Positions 24,359-37,745 of a stretch of 64,000 bases of DNA are shown here, one piece after another (the first letter of the stretch is position 1; every line of letters begins with the position of its first letter). The notes beneath the pieces were generated by a model that worked only from the letters and a program-made list of their open reading frames with translations, made no database searches and was not told the origin of the DNA. Made by a program: the position numbers and the translations under genes. The stretch comes from Urechis unicinctus (Eukaryota; Annelida; Polychaeta; Xenopneusta; Urechidae). The DNA is taken from positions 24,941,145-25,005,144 of the forward strand of contig CM067344.1 in assembly GCA_034190875.2 (NCBI GenBank), written 5' to 3'.

Positions 24359-26911
24359 GTATTGCCCTGATGTGATGTATTCATAGCTGTCAAATGTACA
24401 TGATTGGCTTCTCCTATTATTCTAATAATAATTATGTTGTTGTTCAATTCTCTTTTGAAAGTTGAATTTATGTATATCAACGGCGTGTAATAGACGATGT
24501 TTTGTCGTGCATGAATAGCTGTTCTAATACGGCCAATGGAAGCGTTCCAGTGACTCTCACTGGATCCGGCTAGTTAAATTGTTGCCCAGTTGGCAATGAA
24601 CGCAGTCTATTTGATTGTAGTTTTCTAAATTACCTGTACGTTGTTTTATATGGCTCTCAGAAGATCCTCCCTGCACCATACTGAGGGTAATAATTATGTC
24701 GACTTCTGACAAGACGCAATAGAAGCAAACGCGGCGGACGACAGCTGACAAGCGATGAACAACATAATAAAAACCAGTGACCTGTGGCATTCCATTAAAT
24801 ATTGCACTTGGTTTTTGTAAATGTTAGTTTAGGTAACCATATATTAGTATTCTTAAATAATCAAGTATTTCCAATAGCCAAACGAAGCTTGCCTGTGTTC
24901 TGCCCGCGTACTTACTTGGGGGAACCATCATTGACAAAAAGTTAATTGACCAATGGGCTAAAGCGTACAGGTCCATGCTTGTTACTGCATAAATGTTCTG
25001 GTTGTATTAACTCCTCCGCGAATCATCCTCGCCATATCATCAACAAACCACAGACCTAGCAGTCTGCCAAACATAGCCCTTAAACCTGCTTCATACTGTC
25101 TGTTGATCCCAGAATATTGATGTCATGCCGTAGGCTTATGGCTGGAATGTGTGTTAGTGCTGACATTATGGAGATATATATGTACGGTCACATCCCGAAT
25201 AAGAGCATACATTTGGCATTAATGCCAATATAACACATTTTAATTCGGAGGCTAGCCTCGGAAGGTGACAGCGATATGGATTATTGTAGCATGTGTGTAA
25301 GGGCCAAGGTTTTGTTAGCAAGTCAGTGATGCTTCGGCCCTAAGAGTTTGATCATATCATACATGCATGTCTACGATATCCAGACATGCCTTGTACAATT
25401 AAGTATTATTTAATCTATATCATGTATAATATTATCATTATATAATTAAATATAGAAATGCAGTTGTGTGGTTCGTGCTGTTGTTTGTATTGTTCTGCCA
25501 TAAATGAAACGAGATGCATAATGCCACAACGGCACACAAGGTACGGCGACTAATTATTGAATATGTTGTCGATCAGATATTGTTCATCCATGCTTGGGAT
25601 CAGATTGATCAGGACGCATATGTACTGTCATAACGGCGAGATTGCGATATCACATACGTGGTATGGAACTTCTTTAACTGTCCTTTGGTCAGTTGTTGTT
25701 TATCTCTACGTCCTTGGCATCAGCCATGCCAGGTTATTGAACCCGATGTTAGATAGGTGAATGCTGCTTTGTTTAGATTGTTATAGGAACGTTTCTTCAA
25801 TTCGCTGAATTAGAAGGAAATAGGAATTTGCAATTGAAGTGTTTGACCAAATTGATAAAACATTATTGATTTTCCAAATAACATGTAATGAAACAAATTC
25901 ATGTAATGAAACATGTAAGATTGCTGCACGTGGCTAGAATCTTAAAAAAAAATTGGATGTGCCAATTTGATTCACTACCCAGCTTTATGCAGCTGCATTA
26001 AGGTGGGAACAATTTTGTATTCATGTCAGTATTCCGTTCCGGTAAACTAGTATTGTTTGTAAAAAAAACAGTGCGCGGTACCATTTGATAAAAGACTGGT
26101 ACCCAAAAGCTGAGTGTTATTCATTGTGTGACAATAATGTCAATCCTATGGCGCGCCAGCGTGATTCATGCAAGGTCCGTACTGTATGTGACACATCGGA
26201 GAGCGATTTCGCCAAATGAACTTGACGTTATTAGCATCGGAATGAGATATTGACATGGTTTGCCTAGGATGTTTCCTATTGTTTCCGGTTGATTGGCATA
26301 AGCAGGATGTAGTCGTGGCAACTTAGGCTATTTACTGTATGTAGGAAAGCTTAATTTCATTCTGGTGTCGTTGAAAAAAATCTTGACACTGCATGGTTAC
26401 TTCTTTTGATGTAATATTGAACGTAGCCTGCCCTCCACAAAACACATCAAACTTATTTCGATTAATTAAATAATAGTACATCCTTAAGCCAATGGACCAG
26501 TGCTGTATAGACGATAGGTATACATATGGGCAGTTAAAAGTGTGAAAGTTAAGGTGTGACAAGTTTCTGAACTACAAATGGCGAAGGTTGTGTCTGGAAT
26601 TAAAAAGGTGAGGTGATGGGTCAAATCATTCGGTGGCTGCTAGTGAAGCTGCGAAACTTCAGCATAGTAGAATAGCCGAGACATCCATGAGTAAGCGAGC
26701 AATCATTCACACAGCAAGCAAAGCGAAAATTGTTCACTATATTAAGTGACGTAAAACACTGTCAGGTGGCGTTATGCAGCTGCATTAAGGTGTGAACAGT
26801 TTTCGATTCTTGTCCGTAAACTAGTATTGCTTGGAAATATGTTATATGCATTATGTACTTTGACCTTACTCGCAGGAGATGTTCTCTATTCAGTTTTGTG
26901 ACACATTTTTA

Positions 26912-27000
26912 AGCCGATCTTGGTGCGAACCCTGGCCTCTGGGATTCCACCAGTCCGTTACCCAGTAACGCACTGGGCATTGGTGTAGGATCTCGACAAC
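26912..27000 (-). mobile_element. Possible tRNA-derived SINE head
   Basis: Read on the minus strand, TGGGTAACGGACTGG (26964-26950) followed by CCCAGAGG and GGGTTCGCACC (ending at 26922) has the order and spacing of the tRNA A-side, anticodon arm and B box. The surrounding stretch, about 26905 to 27290, is missing from copy 2, where the flanks come together near 40405. This fits a later insertion. The rest of the SINE body and its tail are not defined, and the acceptor stem is not evident. Confidence 0.4.
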
Positions 27001-27314
27001 ATAATTGATGATATCCCACGGTAGGGATCTTGCATTGCAGGTCACCATTTGAACTCTCACTTAATTGTGATAATGAAGAAGGCATTGTCTCGTGTGGCAA
27101 ATCGCATTTATAATGCTGTTGAACTTATTCTAATAGAAAGGTGGTCAGTTCCCCTTTGGTATTGGCATTAACTAGTTCGAATCGTAAGCGCGTATCTGCG
27201 CTGTAATTGACCAGTATGTGGCTTAACCTTCTAGGTGGGACATGAAGAAGTTTGAATTTGTTTCATATTCAACTCCATAATTCCCAAGCTTTCACAGTCC
27301 ATCTTGAACAAGGT

Positions 27315-28088
27315 TAATGGGTCTTTTCTCGGACCCTTAATCTTCCTCGTCTACATCCTTTGTCTTATCCATCTTATCATATCTCATGTGGCCGACAGGC
27401 TGGTTTCACTGACGACACACACATATACATGGCTTTCACAGGCAAACTAGATTCAGCAGCCACGCAAAAAAAAAGAATGTAAGATTATAGATACCTGCCT
27501 GACTTAGAAATCTGCCTGGCGGACAGCAAACAAGTTCATGTTCTTCTCATATAAAACAAAACCCATTTACTCACCTACACAGCGGAGCAACTTTCCGTTG
27601 TCATCCCTTTTTTGTTAAGATCTCTTAGGGGCTAATCAGAAATCTCGGGCGGACGTTTCATTCGTCCCTCTCAATGATAGCCCAGGTCGAGAAAATGGCT
27701 AGTCAGCTAGTTCTGACTCCGCAAGAGGCTGACTGTCGAGACCATCAAGTGCCTAGTCCAGTCACTGGTCATCTCAAGACTCGATTACTGCAACATTCTC
27801 CCATTTGGCGTCTCAGAGGTGCTCCTCTTAAGTCACCACCTCGTTCAGCAAGCAAATATCTCATTGTAGAGCTCAGAGCGAACCTGTTCACAGTCGAAGT
27901 CAATACATTAAGTGTTTTTGCTCGACATGAATGGAATAGAATGTAGTCAATGATAAGACTCTGCATCCCAGCCTAGTTTAAGGCAGCTCTCAAAACGCAT
28001 TTCTCTTCCAGGCAGCTTTCTAGACTTATAGCAACTGTGTGAAGCGCTAGTGAGCATGCTGGTGAATCCAGCGCTACATAAATGACAC

Positions 28089-28123
<35 letters not shown>

Positions 28124-28146
28124 CATTATTATTATTATTATTATTC
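27315..28146 (+). mobile_element. Decayed LINE 3' end (reverse transcriptase fragment), copy 1
   Basis: The translation shows the reverse transcriptase words SFLGPLIFLVYIL (27318 on) and FTDDTHTYM (27404 on), the latter at the place of the catalytic F/YADD motif. Next come LADSKQVHVLLI, NLGRTF..SLSM and SRLDYCN, in the order typical of CR1, L2 and Jockey-type LINEs. These lie in several frames with stops between, so the copy is dead, and it is truncated at its 5' side. It ends in an (ATT)n tail at 28090-28145. The second Asp-Asp motif residue set is FTDD rather than FADD in both copies of the relic. Clade not determined. Confidence 0.75.
28090..28145. repeat. (ATT)n tail of the LINE relic
   Basis: Trinucleotide ATT run with one C interruption, directly downstream of the LINE-like coding remains. 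Such tails are common 3' ends of LINEs. The copy 2 counterpart near 41095-41113 is short and degraded. Confidence 0.85.
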
Positions 28147-31100
28147 ACATTCGTATTAATAGTACATTGTGCTTTGATTGATAGTGCTTCAATGTAAATA
28201 TATATTTAAAAGTTTGAATGATGGTATTCGAATGAGTATTGGTATGTCTGAATGTGATCACTCTTCTAATATATAACAATATGACGTGCTGTTGATTAGG
28301 AATGCACCAGCTGGGTCACCTTGGTGTGATTCAATTAAGCTCGAGCCATATGTCTTTTTTACTCAGAGCAATCAACCACGCGAATTTCCCTTGAGAAAGG
28401 CTCTCACCTACAAGGTGATATTGAGACGTTGATAGATGAGGGGTGACAATGATGTAATGCCTGCGCTCTCTTGGCACATGTATGGAAAGCACACATTACT
28501 CAACCGATCAAAGGACCAGAAATGTATCTGATGAGTCGCAGCACAACAATAAGATGACGGAAAGGCAGCGTCTTTTGCGGAAAAGCCATCATTTCTTCAA
28601 GTCAAGTTAATAAATTGTGCGGGATGCTTAGGTGTACAGCATGTCGCGCCAGCTTGAGTAATACCCTGAGTATGTAATTTGACAGTCGTGGTGATTAACT
28701 TTGATTGTATGTATATTATCATGGTGGAAAGCAAAGAGAAACAATTCCTAGATTATGATATCGTAGGAAGATTCTCGTATCTACGTCGATTGCATCAACT
28801 TAGCATTATCAAGCACGCACGCGTACTTTGCGGATTGTATTTTAAACAGCCAACCAGCAGGACTATTGTGAAACAGTGCAATGAGATCCATAATTCTGAC
28901 TGAAACTTCGACAGTACAAAAAATAGAAACTCGCAATGATCCCCACTGATTCACGATTCCGTTATCACTTTCAGAAGTCCAAAATCTGTTTGATGTAGCA
29001 TAATGTAAGGTCCCTGTCATCGCAAAACCTTGACGATGACTATTAGTACAGTGGCTTAAACGCCGGCCCAATGATTTAAAAACCTCATCAACCCTGCGAA
29101 TTATAAAAAACGACCTTATATAAAGCATATATGAACCGACAAAAATACGGGCTATATCAAGTCGAAACTGTACCAAGTATGCACTACCACATTCAGAAAT
29201 TCTGAAATGATCTTGTTCATCAGGCATGCTACGAAACACCGCCCTTGTGAGGACGCTATTTAACACAGGCAAAAGCTCCTTCCCACATGGTGTAGAGGGA
29301 GAGGGTGGCAAATTGCCTTTAGAACATAGTAGTGGGAATAGTTTTCCGTGGCAATATTTAGCTGGTTTTAATACAAAGCAGAATAAAACCTAACCGTTTG
29401 TAAAACGTTATGCAATATCTATCTGACTGGTCTGTACTGGTCTGTCAAGGCATATTTGTATGATGTGGAAGTTCCGACAGTAACAAGCTGAAGCCGATTT
29501 AATGCATTCTTAAACGAGTGAAAGCTAACGCTGAAGATGATCCCATTTTGGAATTCTGGACAGCCGTATCCCAAAACATAATACCGAATCCCACTAAGAT
29601 ATGGCTTTGAGGTCAACTTGAATGAATATCTGCTTGATATCGAATCATAGATATGCCAATGCCTATACATAAAAACGTTTGGGGATTACGTATGTGTTTT
29701 ATGTTATTTGATATTCTTATTCATTGAATTTATATCATAGTATAATACTTTTAACTATATGTACTGTGTAACCATTAAAAGACGATCCATTGGTGCAACA
29801 GATATTACGACAATTTCAATACCTATTGAAGGATCTCGTTAACGACACACAAGGTTTGCAATTCATCATCATAATGACAACCACAAAACGTCCCGCAATA
29901 TATTTACAACGCTGTAACCATCTATTGCCTGATATTAACGACATCCTTGGTCTATATGTTTATCATTTTTCCCTTGCTTACTTGCAGATTTCCTGTATAT
30001 TAATACACTATCAATCGATTCGTCAGGATAGTTGCGTTACATCTGACGCGGAGCAATGTCTGGCACGATTACGTCAGGTGCGAGAGCGGGTTATCCATGT
30101 ATTGATAAATTGTATTACGCACGTATCATTCCAACTAACCTATATAAGCATGAATCTCTTCGGGCTCATTTCACATGAAAGTAGTTTCTTATTAACGTTC
30201 CTGTATGATACTTTAAGCCGCTGGTCTGTTTTCCAAATCGTGACAGTTAGTCTCAGCGAAATTATGTAAGGTGGCGGGTTATCTGACCGAACCGTGAGAG
30301 GGAGCTTTTTATTGATTGCGACACGTGTTATGCGATGCGTTATGAACAGTGTGGCGAGATCATAAGTTGGCAATAAGCTATTGACATCAAATTCCCATTC
30401 CTTTATTACTTGCTTTATCGTTTGTTTAGTAGATGATGATTTCAGAGTTTTATTCAATGAATGAAGTATGGAGGTTAATATTACAAATTACACACCAATC
30501 TAGTAATCGATCGAACGAGAGAATAACGCCCTCAAATTCTATATATGTATTAAAGGCATATAAAAGAATGTCACTCCTTTCAATTATTCTTCCATTAGAC
30601 TTTTTTTTCCCGCCCCAACCCATGCATGTCACGATAGAGAGAGCAGAGACATTGAATCAACAGTGAGTATCACTGCATACTTCTCGTTTTATAACACCTA
30701 CCCCGCTTAAAATACCATGTACAATCGAAGTACATGATTTATACCCGAACAATGTTCCCGATAAACGCAATCAGTTGGATTGTGCCTCTTCTTTTTATTC
30801 CAATTACATGCTTCGCTTGGCACATGACACTATCTGATTGTCGAATTGTTTGCCTAATTTGTATTTGTCAATGATAGGACCAATAAGCATCGATCGAGTT
30901 TCAGACTCAGTTACTTCCTGTTCGTTGGACACACTGCAAAGCATGCTCAAAGAGATGAATGACGTGCTTGTGCATTCAGTATTTTGAATAGCTTATTATT
31001 TTAGCTATATTCAATTGATTTAGTTTGGTTTAACTGGTCAGTCTGATGGGCGCTGATATAACCTGCATAATACATTCAACATTGGCTAAGTTGATGTAAT

Positions 31101-33605
31101 GACTGTTGGAACCAGCATACATATCGGTTTCATATTAATTGCCCAACCTGCGTAAGCGCAACAATAGGGTCATTTGTTTCTGCTAGGAAAACAACCCAAT
31201 AATCTGTGCCTCATCATATTTTTCGACATATTACGCTCGAATGTTCAACGGCAGTTTCAATATTTAAGTAAACGTGCTAAATCCGCCAAATAAATATGCA
31301 ACAACTTTGAAAGAAACGTATACTTCGACCTCTCGGAGAACGCGCTCACTCGTAAATAAGGAATTCAGAACTGCAAATAGGTAGTTAAGGAATACACAAA
31401 ATTCTGTCGGTGGGGTGACCATACTGATATATCACCATTGACTTTAATTACATTTATATAATAGTGCATAAAATACCTATTCATAGAATTCGCCCTAATG
31501 TTCGGAAATAGACGTTAAGAATGTTACAATCAACGGAGGAGCGCATCGCGGTTTTTTAAATGGCACACTGCTTCAGGCATAAATTTGTATATTGGAAAGT
31601 TACAAATCCTATTTTGCATAAAATTACACTGGCAGTCGATAATCACTGAATTATGTCGTTGATTCTAGAAATACAATAATTATGATTCATTCAGCAGTTA
31701 GCATCAAGCTCGAGATAGCAGGTACCTTAGTGCAAAATCCGTAGGATTCGATTTGATTATAACATGCGATACCAGTGGCAACAATTACTTTTCGGACCAA
31801 TTTAGAGCGAAACAGGTCAACTGATAATAGACTTTACTTGCAAGAATGTGACTCTTGCCGATCAATAATGATTAATACTTTCCTTTCCATGATGCCGCTG
31901 ATCGTTGCCTGCAAGTTTTGTTCTTAGAGTACAGCCTATTCGATGAATTCAATTAAGGCGAGTTTTATGCTACCAGCTTAATGGCATCACGTTTCCTTCC
32001 CACATAAATGATTACACGATGAAAAGACCATGAACGCCATGAGTGTGGCCTTCAGCGGGGAGGAAATATTGGCTCTTTTTAATGGGTTGCCTTGTTTTTG
32101 CGAACGGAATGGTGATAGATAGTGGCGATATATTCGGCATTCGCTTCACATCAATCATTTGCTATGATGTTCATACAACACGGGCGCGTCAGCTGCTACC
32201 ATATCTACCACGTTATCCCATTTATTGACACTAACGATAATGCATAAAACGTATCATACCATGTATAATAATAATTATCGATAATGTAGATGGTGCAAAC
32301 AATGCAACTCCAGGCCGAGGGAGTCCATTAACACATAACACTTCGTGAATGAGGTATCCATTATGTTATACCTTGTAATTGTATTGTGACTGCGCTGTAT
32401 GGGTACGAAAGTTCTCATATTAATTTAGAATGAAGACTGATGCATACTGAGCTGTGCATCTTTCCTGGGGTTACTTTTCGCAGGTGTCATCTAGCAGAAA
32501 GGGAAAGATATCACCTCCAATACCAACACCATAGAACATCCATAAATAGATTACTTAGGCATGTGTAACTTAACCTATAGATTTATTTTCCTTCTATGGT
32601 ATATTATAGACTGAAACATAATGCGCAGCTCGTTTCCAGCTTTATTAATAAAGATAAGGACGGCATATCATACCAAGCTGGAAATTGAAAACTAAAACAT
32701 GAACCCCAAATATATTTTGTTGGTAGATTTATCGGTTGATAGGAACGATATCTATATATTTTTACCGTGCGTGTTATCTTTTTTTGCCCTTGTATTCGTG
32801 GGTTGCATAATGGAATGGACGATCCATAATTTATCTGCATCTATATATCAGCAAGTCCCTCAATACTTTGAAAGCAGATAAGGAGGGAATATTGCTACAC
32901 GCATCAAGGCGCCTCGTTTCGAACTATTCCCATCTTAATACTCGACAGCCTTTTTGCGCTTTGAAGTGGATGGCTAATCCACACAGATGGTGGACGCATA
33001 GGTCAGTATGGTGTACTTGATATGCGAAAAGCAGCCGAAAACAGTCAACACTACGTGATTTGACTTGAAATCTTTGTAGACGAATCATATAATTGTAACC
33101 TTCATGAATAAGTGTTTCGTTATGAGTGTTTCGTTATCCATGGACAACTGTGACCAGTCAGCCACATCTTGACAGGACACGGGAGATTAATTTCTGGAGC
33201 GATGTTGGAATTTCGTGAACCAATGAAACCACGAGAATAAGTGCTGTATTCTCACTGAAGTTTAATCAATCAATTAACCTTTGCTTTGGGTTTGCACGGT
33301 TACGATCACTCGGCAACCGTCGACGACTGAGACAAAATTGCTTTTTCAGGAATAGTCACATATGACATTCCTTTTCGGTTGCAATCATAGAAATCAACCA
33401 AATCCGAGTGTTTCTGACTTAAAGTGATATTGTCTGCTAACATTCTGGCAAAGCGCGTGAAGTCGTCATCGTTGTAACTGACTGATTCCGATCACAAGTA
33501 TCGGTCAATTTCAACTCGCCTGGCAGGGGTATTGGTACATTTAAAATATTGGTTATTTTACACGTTGATTATCATACATCACTCAATTTGTATCTGGAGA
33601 TATTT

Positions 33606-33944
33606 GGAGTACTTGTCAATATCTAAAGCTGACAACAAATTCCGCTATGTTTTTATAGCTACTTAATACGGGCTGCTGGTATGGGCACATTGGATCTAGC
33701 AACTATTAAAAAGTTGGATCGGCGTACCTATCTTGCACGTCGGAGAGATCCGATGGAGTACATTCGGAACAATAGCACTCACGGACGCCACGGAAAAATG
33801 CAAAACGATGTTGCATGGGAATCAGACGTGCGCTGGTGAGAGCAACACAATTATGAAGACGAAGCATACAAGCAATACACGTGACATTTCGTCGTGTAAT
33901 TGGAATGATTAATTGAGCCGAGGAAAGCATTTCTGCCTTAGAAC
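33606..33944 (+). other. Private filler sequence at the copy 2 deletion junction
   Basis: This stretch sits where copy 2 jumps across the missing 6 kb and has no counterpart in copies 1 or 3. It contains an ATG-initiated frame of 52 codons (33681-33839) with a basic segment (RRTYLARRRDPMEYIRN) and GC content higher than its surroundings. I do not recognise the peptide. It may be a fragment captured during break repair or a remnant of an older element. Confidence 0.4.
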
Positions 33945-34702
33945 GTTTTAATTCGATCTAGTCTTGTGCTTATCCTGTGAATTTATTCCCTAATAGGCTT
34001 ATACGGGCGCAATGCATTCATTTTTAGTGAGTGAGCTGCTCATTAGTCATAATGTAATAACCAAGGTTTTCGTAATGCTTACCGGATGTATCCGATATGC
34101 ATGTAAGTGATATCATTGCTTTCATAAAATCTGCTTGAATAGACTTGCGCACACTAATATGATAATTGTAAACACACAAAGTGTTGTTATTGTTCAAGTT
34201 GATCGTTTGGTCTGAACTCCAATCACAATCAATCGATGGGGCTTATTAGAACTGAATTTGACCATTGTACACTGCTCTTAAAGTATTGGCCATTCAATAA
34301 CATGTGTATCACATACTAAATGTTTTGATACCACTGATAACGATTAAATACCACCCCCCAATAACTCAAACATAAGGGAAGCAATGAGCAGCTAATGCAT
34401 ATACATTTGGGATCCATTTATTCCAGATGAAGCTCGTATTCTGTAGAGACTCCTGTGGGACCAGCGATCATCAGACACCGGGGCAAAGGCAGCGATCATG
34501 CAAATATGACACTTACCTTGCGATGTTCACATTAATGTGTGTTGCAAACCATTAGCGATTATTCTGTTAAGCATCTGATCACAAACTTAGAGATTGAACT
34601 GCTTTGGGTCACCTTTATAATGGTGGCAATTAAATATGGCATCAATTTGATTGTTTTCTCTATCCATAGGACCATACAATTATAATGTATTGTGATATCT
34701 CT

Positions 34703-34722
34703 GAAATATATATATATTTTCT
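34703..34722. other. Empty paralogous target site for the 12.3-kb element
   Basis: Here CTGAAATATATATATATTTTCTACTGCC joins, in one short TA tract, the two sequences that flank the inserted block in copy 1 (to 11028 and from 23752). Flanking bases on both sides align with copy 1 over several hundred positions. Confidence 0.8.
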
Positions 34723-35212
34723 ACTGCCTGTATAGAGCAAAAACAATTATGACCGCTGCTAAACTATTAGTTCCAACTGACCTAATGAAAATAACATTTA
34801 CTTTCATGCCAGCCAGAGGGACCCATTATTGATGGATCCTTTCTTTGTAGGGCATAGAAATTGATGCCGCAAGCTGAAGTGGTGTTCTTATTTTATCAGA
34901 AATCATACCTTAAAACGATGTGATGAATCGAATGCTCCTGTCTCAGCTTCATCTGTGGGGTATTATTTTGCCAATATATTACGTCACTTGTATGCCTAGT
35001 TTACGACTGTAAGTCCGGTGCTGAAGCCACAATATCATCTGCTGAACAATACGTACTTTGTCTAGTTTACTCATATATGCATTAATATTGCTGTTTTGGT
35101 ATTTAGAAAGGCATTTTAAGTTCAATATCAAAAATGTTTCATGAGCAGAGTTCTGTTAGTAGCGATATCTATCTCATTATATGATTATAATGTTGCATTC
35201 AACATTCGCATG

Positions 35213-37745
35213 TAGCTTCATAATTCTACAAAAACATCAATAATAGTAGTATATAAATTGTTGCTGAAATGTGACAGGTGTAATTTATTATTTTATGCTA
35301 AGTTATAGTACCCAATGTGTAGTAGCCCGAACAAAACATGAATACATTCTATAAGCGAAGTAAGAGATTATATTTCTATTGTACCTCGTATGACTTTTTC
35401 GTGTGCATATTATTGGGTGACTATGAAAAAAAAGCTGATACTAGACAATCTGCAATACTTTCATGATAAGACGGTTATAATTATTCTCGCTCCTTGCTTC
35501 ATCTTTGGCGCGTGCGCCGTGAGCATGCCTTGGAAACTGTATTATTGGTTAGTTACCCGACAGGACAGGACAGGCTTCCCACGTGGCATTCAAGCAAATG
35601 GAATAGTGCTCAAACGGAATATGCGTGCATTAATCCTCATTATGAGTCGGTTGAATGCTTAATCAGAATGCAATGACTCAATTGACCTTAAACTCACGTT
35701 AATATATCTGGATTAAATGGTTTTTAGCTAATTGAATGGTCACTTATTGCAGTCAGTTCCGGGTCAGTTCGCCCCCGGGACGGTTCGCCCCCGCTGGGAC
35801 AGTTCGCCCCCGGGGCAGTTTGCCCTTGCTGGGACAGTTCGACCCCGGGTCAGTTCGCTCCCGGGTCAGTTCGCCCCCACGTGTTGACTCGGCGGCCAGC
35901 GCATTTGACTTCTGTAAAATATGGGTGTAGCATTGCCAGTGGGGGCGAACTGACCCGGGGCGACCGTCCCGGGGGCGAACTGACCCGAAACCATTGCAGT
36001 CAATTGCAGCTTTATATTTTGCAAAAAGCCTCATTGCAATTTTGCATCTTCTCATAAATAGAATGCGACACATTGTTACCCATCATTTGTGTGTCAATAT
36101 GTAGATGCACCTACGAATGTTCTGGTTGCGATAATTGTAGACGCTTCTTGAATGATCGTTGGATTGAGTATATACATATAAGGACGCCGCGAACGTGGGG
36201 AGAAGAAAGTTAGTGATGTTATTAGAATTGGTAATAGTCTTTTGATATTGTAATAAAGAAGAAGATTCCCAATAAAAGAAGCCAATCGTGAGCCTGTGAC
36301 AACAATGAATGCACCACATGAGGACAATACAAGAGCTGGTTTACTGGCGGTCATGGCTGGATGGGTGAAACGACACTTTCATAAACTATATCAGCCCATT
36401 TTTGGTACAATTAAATTAGAGCCAATTCCAAACGATGTCGGCCCTGTTCTAAGATTTTAATGCATACGAACAATAACAAGACTTCTTAAATCGACCTCCG
36501 CGGAGATGTCTACGACTAGAAAAAAAAGGTTTTCATCATTATATCAGCCAGCTTACTGTGTTAGTACATCCGGAAGGAACAATACTATAGTAACAATTAC
36601 TGTTTACAAGATGACGTACGTGTATAATTGCATGTCTCTCTAATGGAGGTAACAGCAGTTCCTCAGTTGTTAGGTACTAGATTTTGTTAGCGTATTTGCA
36701 TTAGAAAACGAAACTGTTTAATGGCAGGATTTCCCTGGACGTATCATTGAGGTGTTTTGCAATTTCATCAGCAGCAAACAAACTCATTGTGAATCCGAAT
36801 AGGCTACAATCCTCGATAGAATGACAATGTGAAGGGCATGGGAGCAATTGCTAGTGCTATCCTGTCACAACCCCTATAGTACCAATTTAAATTGCTTGAA
36901 ATCTGCAATATAAATGGAGTGCGTGCTAAGGTGACGTCTTTGCTCATTTTGCTGAGAGGTTGGTAGATTACTTCAGACCTTGGGCGGGGTAGTTCCTGTG
37001 AAAACTCCCCAGATTAACTGTCAAGTTAGCCGGGTTATTTATCATACAGTAATCCGGCCACAGCTTATTTCCCTAAACCCTTTCCTAGAGTTTCTTTCCT
37101 TTACTGTGTTCTGCAACGCGCAAAATCAACGGCAAGATTGATTAATCGATCAATGGTCAATATCGTGGCTCATTGATGCTAAATTACTAGCAAACGGATG
37201 GGCTGATAATGATTAGCATTGGGACGCTATGTGGTAGAATTTCATTTACAATTATGTAAGTGTTTGACTTTTCTACTAGTGAACGTAATTTGAATAAAAA
37301 GTTAATACTACTTGACAACATTCAAGATATAGCAGTGGAATTTACATCACCTTTGTATATGTAGACAAAACCGCACGCATAATTTTGATTTTGAATTTAT
37401 TTAACACTTGACGTTCGTATTTTTATTTATGTAAGATATAAAGCAATAATTGCCATATTCCAAAGGTCTCAAACTGCTGATTAATGCTATGTTAGTAATA
37501 TCACTAATGAGCAATGACCACATCATATTGGGCGACCAAATGATTATAGCCCTAATATAGGAAAAACGCATACCTATAGTGGTGTAGTTAGTAGGGGAGA
37601 GAGATTTTATTGATGCACAAAGCCCAATCTGTACAAAGCAATATACGAAAGTTGCCATTGATATGCTGATGATGAATTACACAAGGAATTAATGGCAGAT
37701 AGGAATGATTAACTAAACAATAAATACGTACAACCCTATGGTAGG
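35213..37745. other. Segment present only in copy 2
   Basis: About 2.5 kb that replaces the (TA)n and about 90 bases found in copy 1 at 24226-24450. It contains the GC-rich foldback element at 35756-35992. Apart from that, both strands have only short open frames and nothing recognisable. Whether it was gained here or lost elsewhere cannot be told from two copies. Confidence 0.55.
35756..35992. mobile_element. 237-bp GC-rich foldback element (MITE-like) with 10-bp target duplication
   Basis: The element is flanked by ATTGCAGTCA on both sides (35746-35755 and 35993-36002). Its left part is about seven irregular repeats of GGGTCAGTTCGCCCCCGGGA. Its right end carries the same word inverted, so the ends form a terminal inverted repeat of about 35 bases. 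It has no coding capacity. GC content is strikingly above the surroundings, which supports insertion. Superfamily unknown; long target duplications of 8-10 bp are known in some cut-and-paste groups. Confidence 0.7.

Noticed and set aside
28781-29311. 176-codon minus-strand frame in copy 2, partly shared with 539-757 and 41605-41883
   Set aside because: The corresponding sequence in copies 1 and 3 is broken by stops and shifts, and no family is recognisable.
32043-32228. 61-codon plus-strand frame that also exists at 45211-45396 and partly at about 52197-52350
   Set aside because: Between the copies most base changes alter amino acids, the start is a GTG and the third copy has lost its beginning. 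It looks like neutral sequence that has stayed open by chance.
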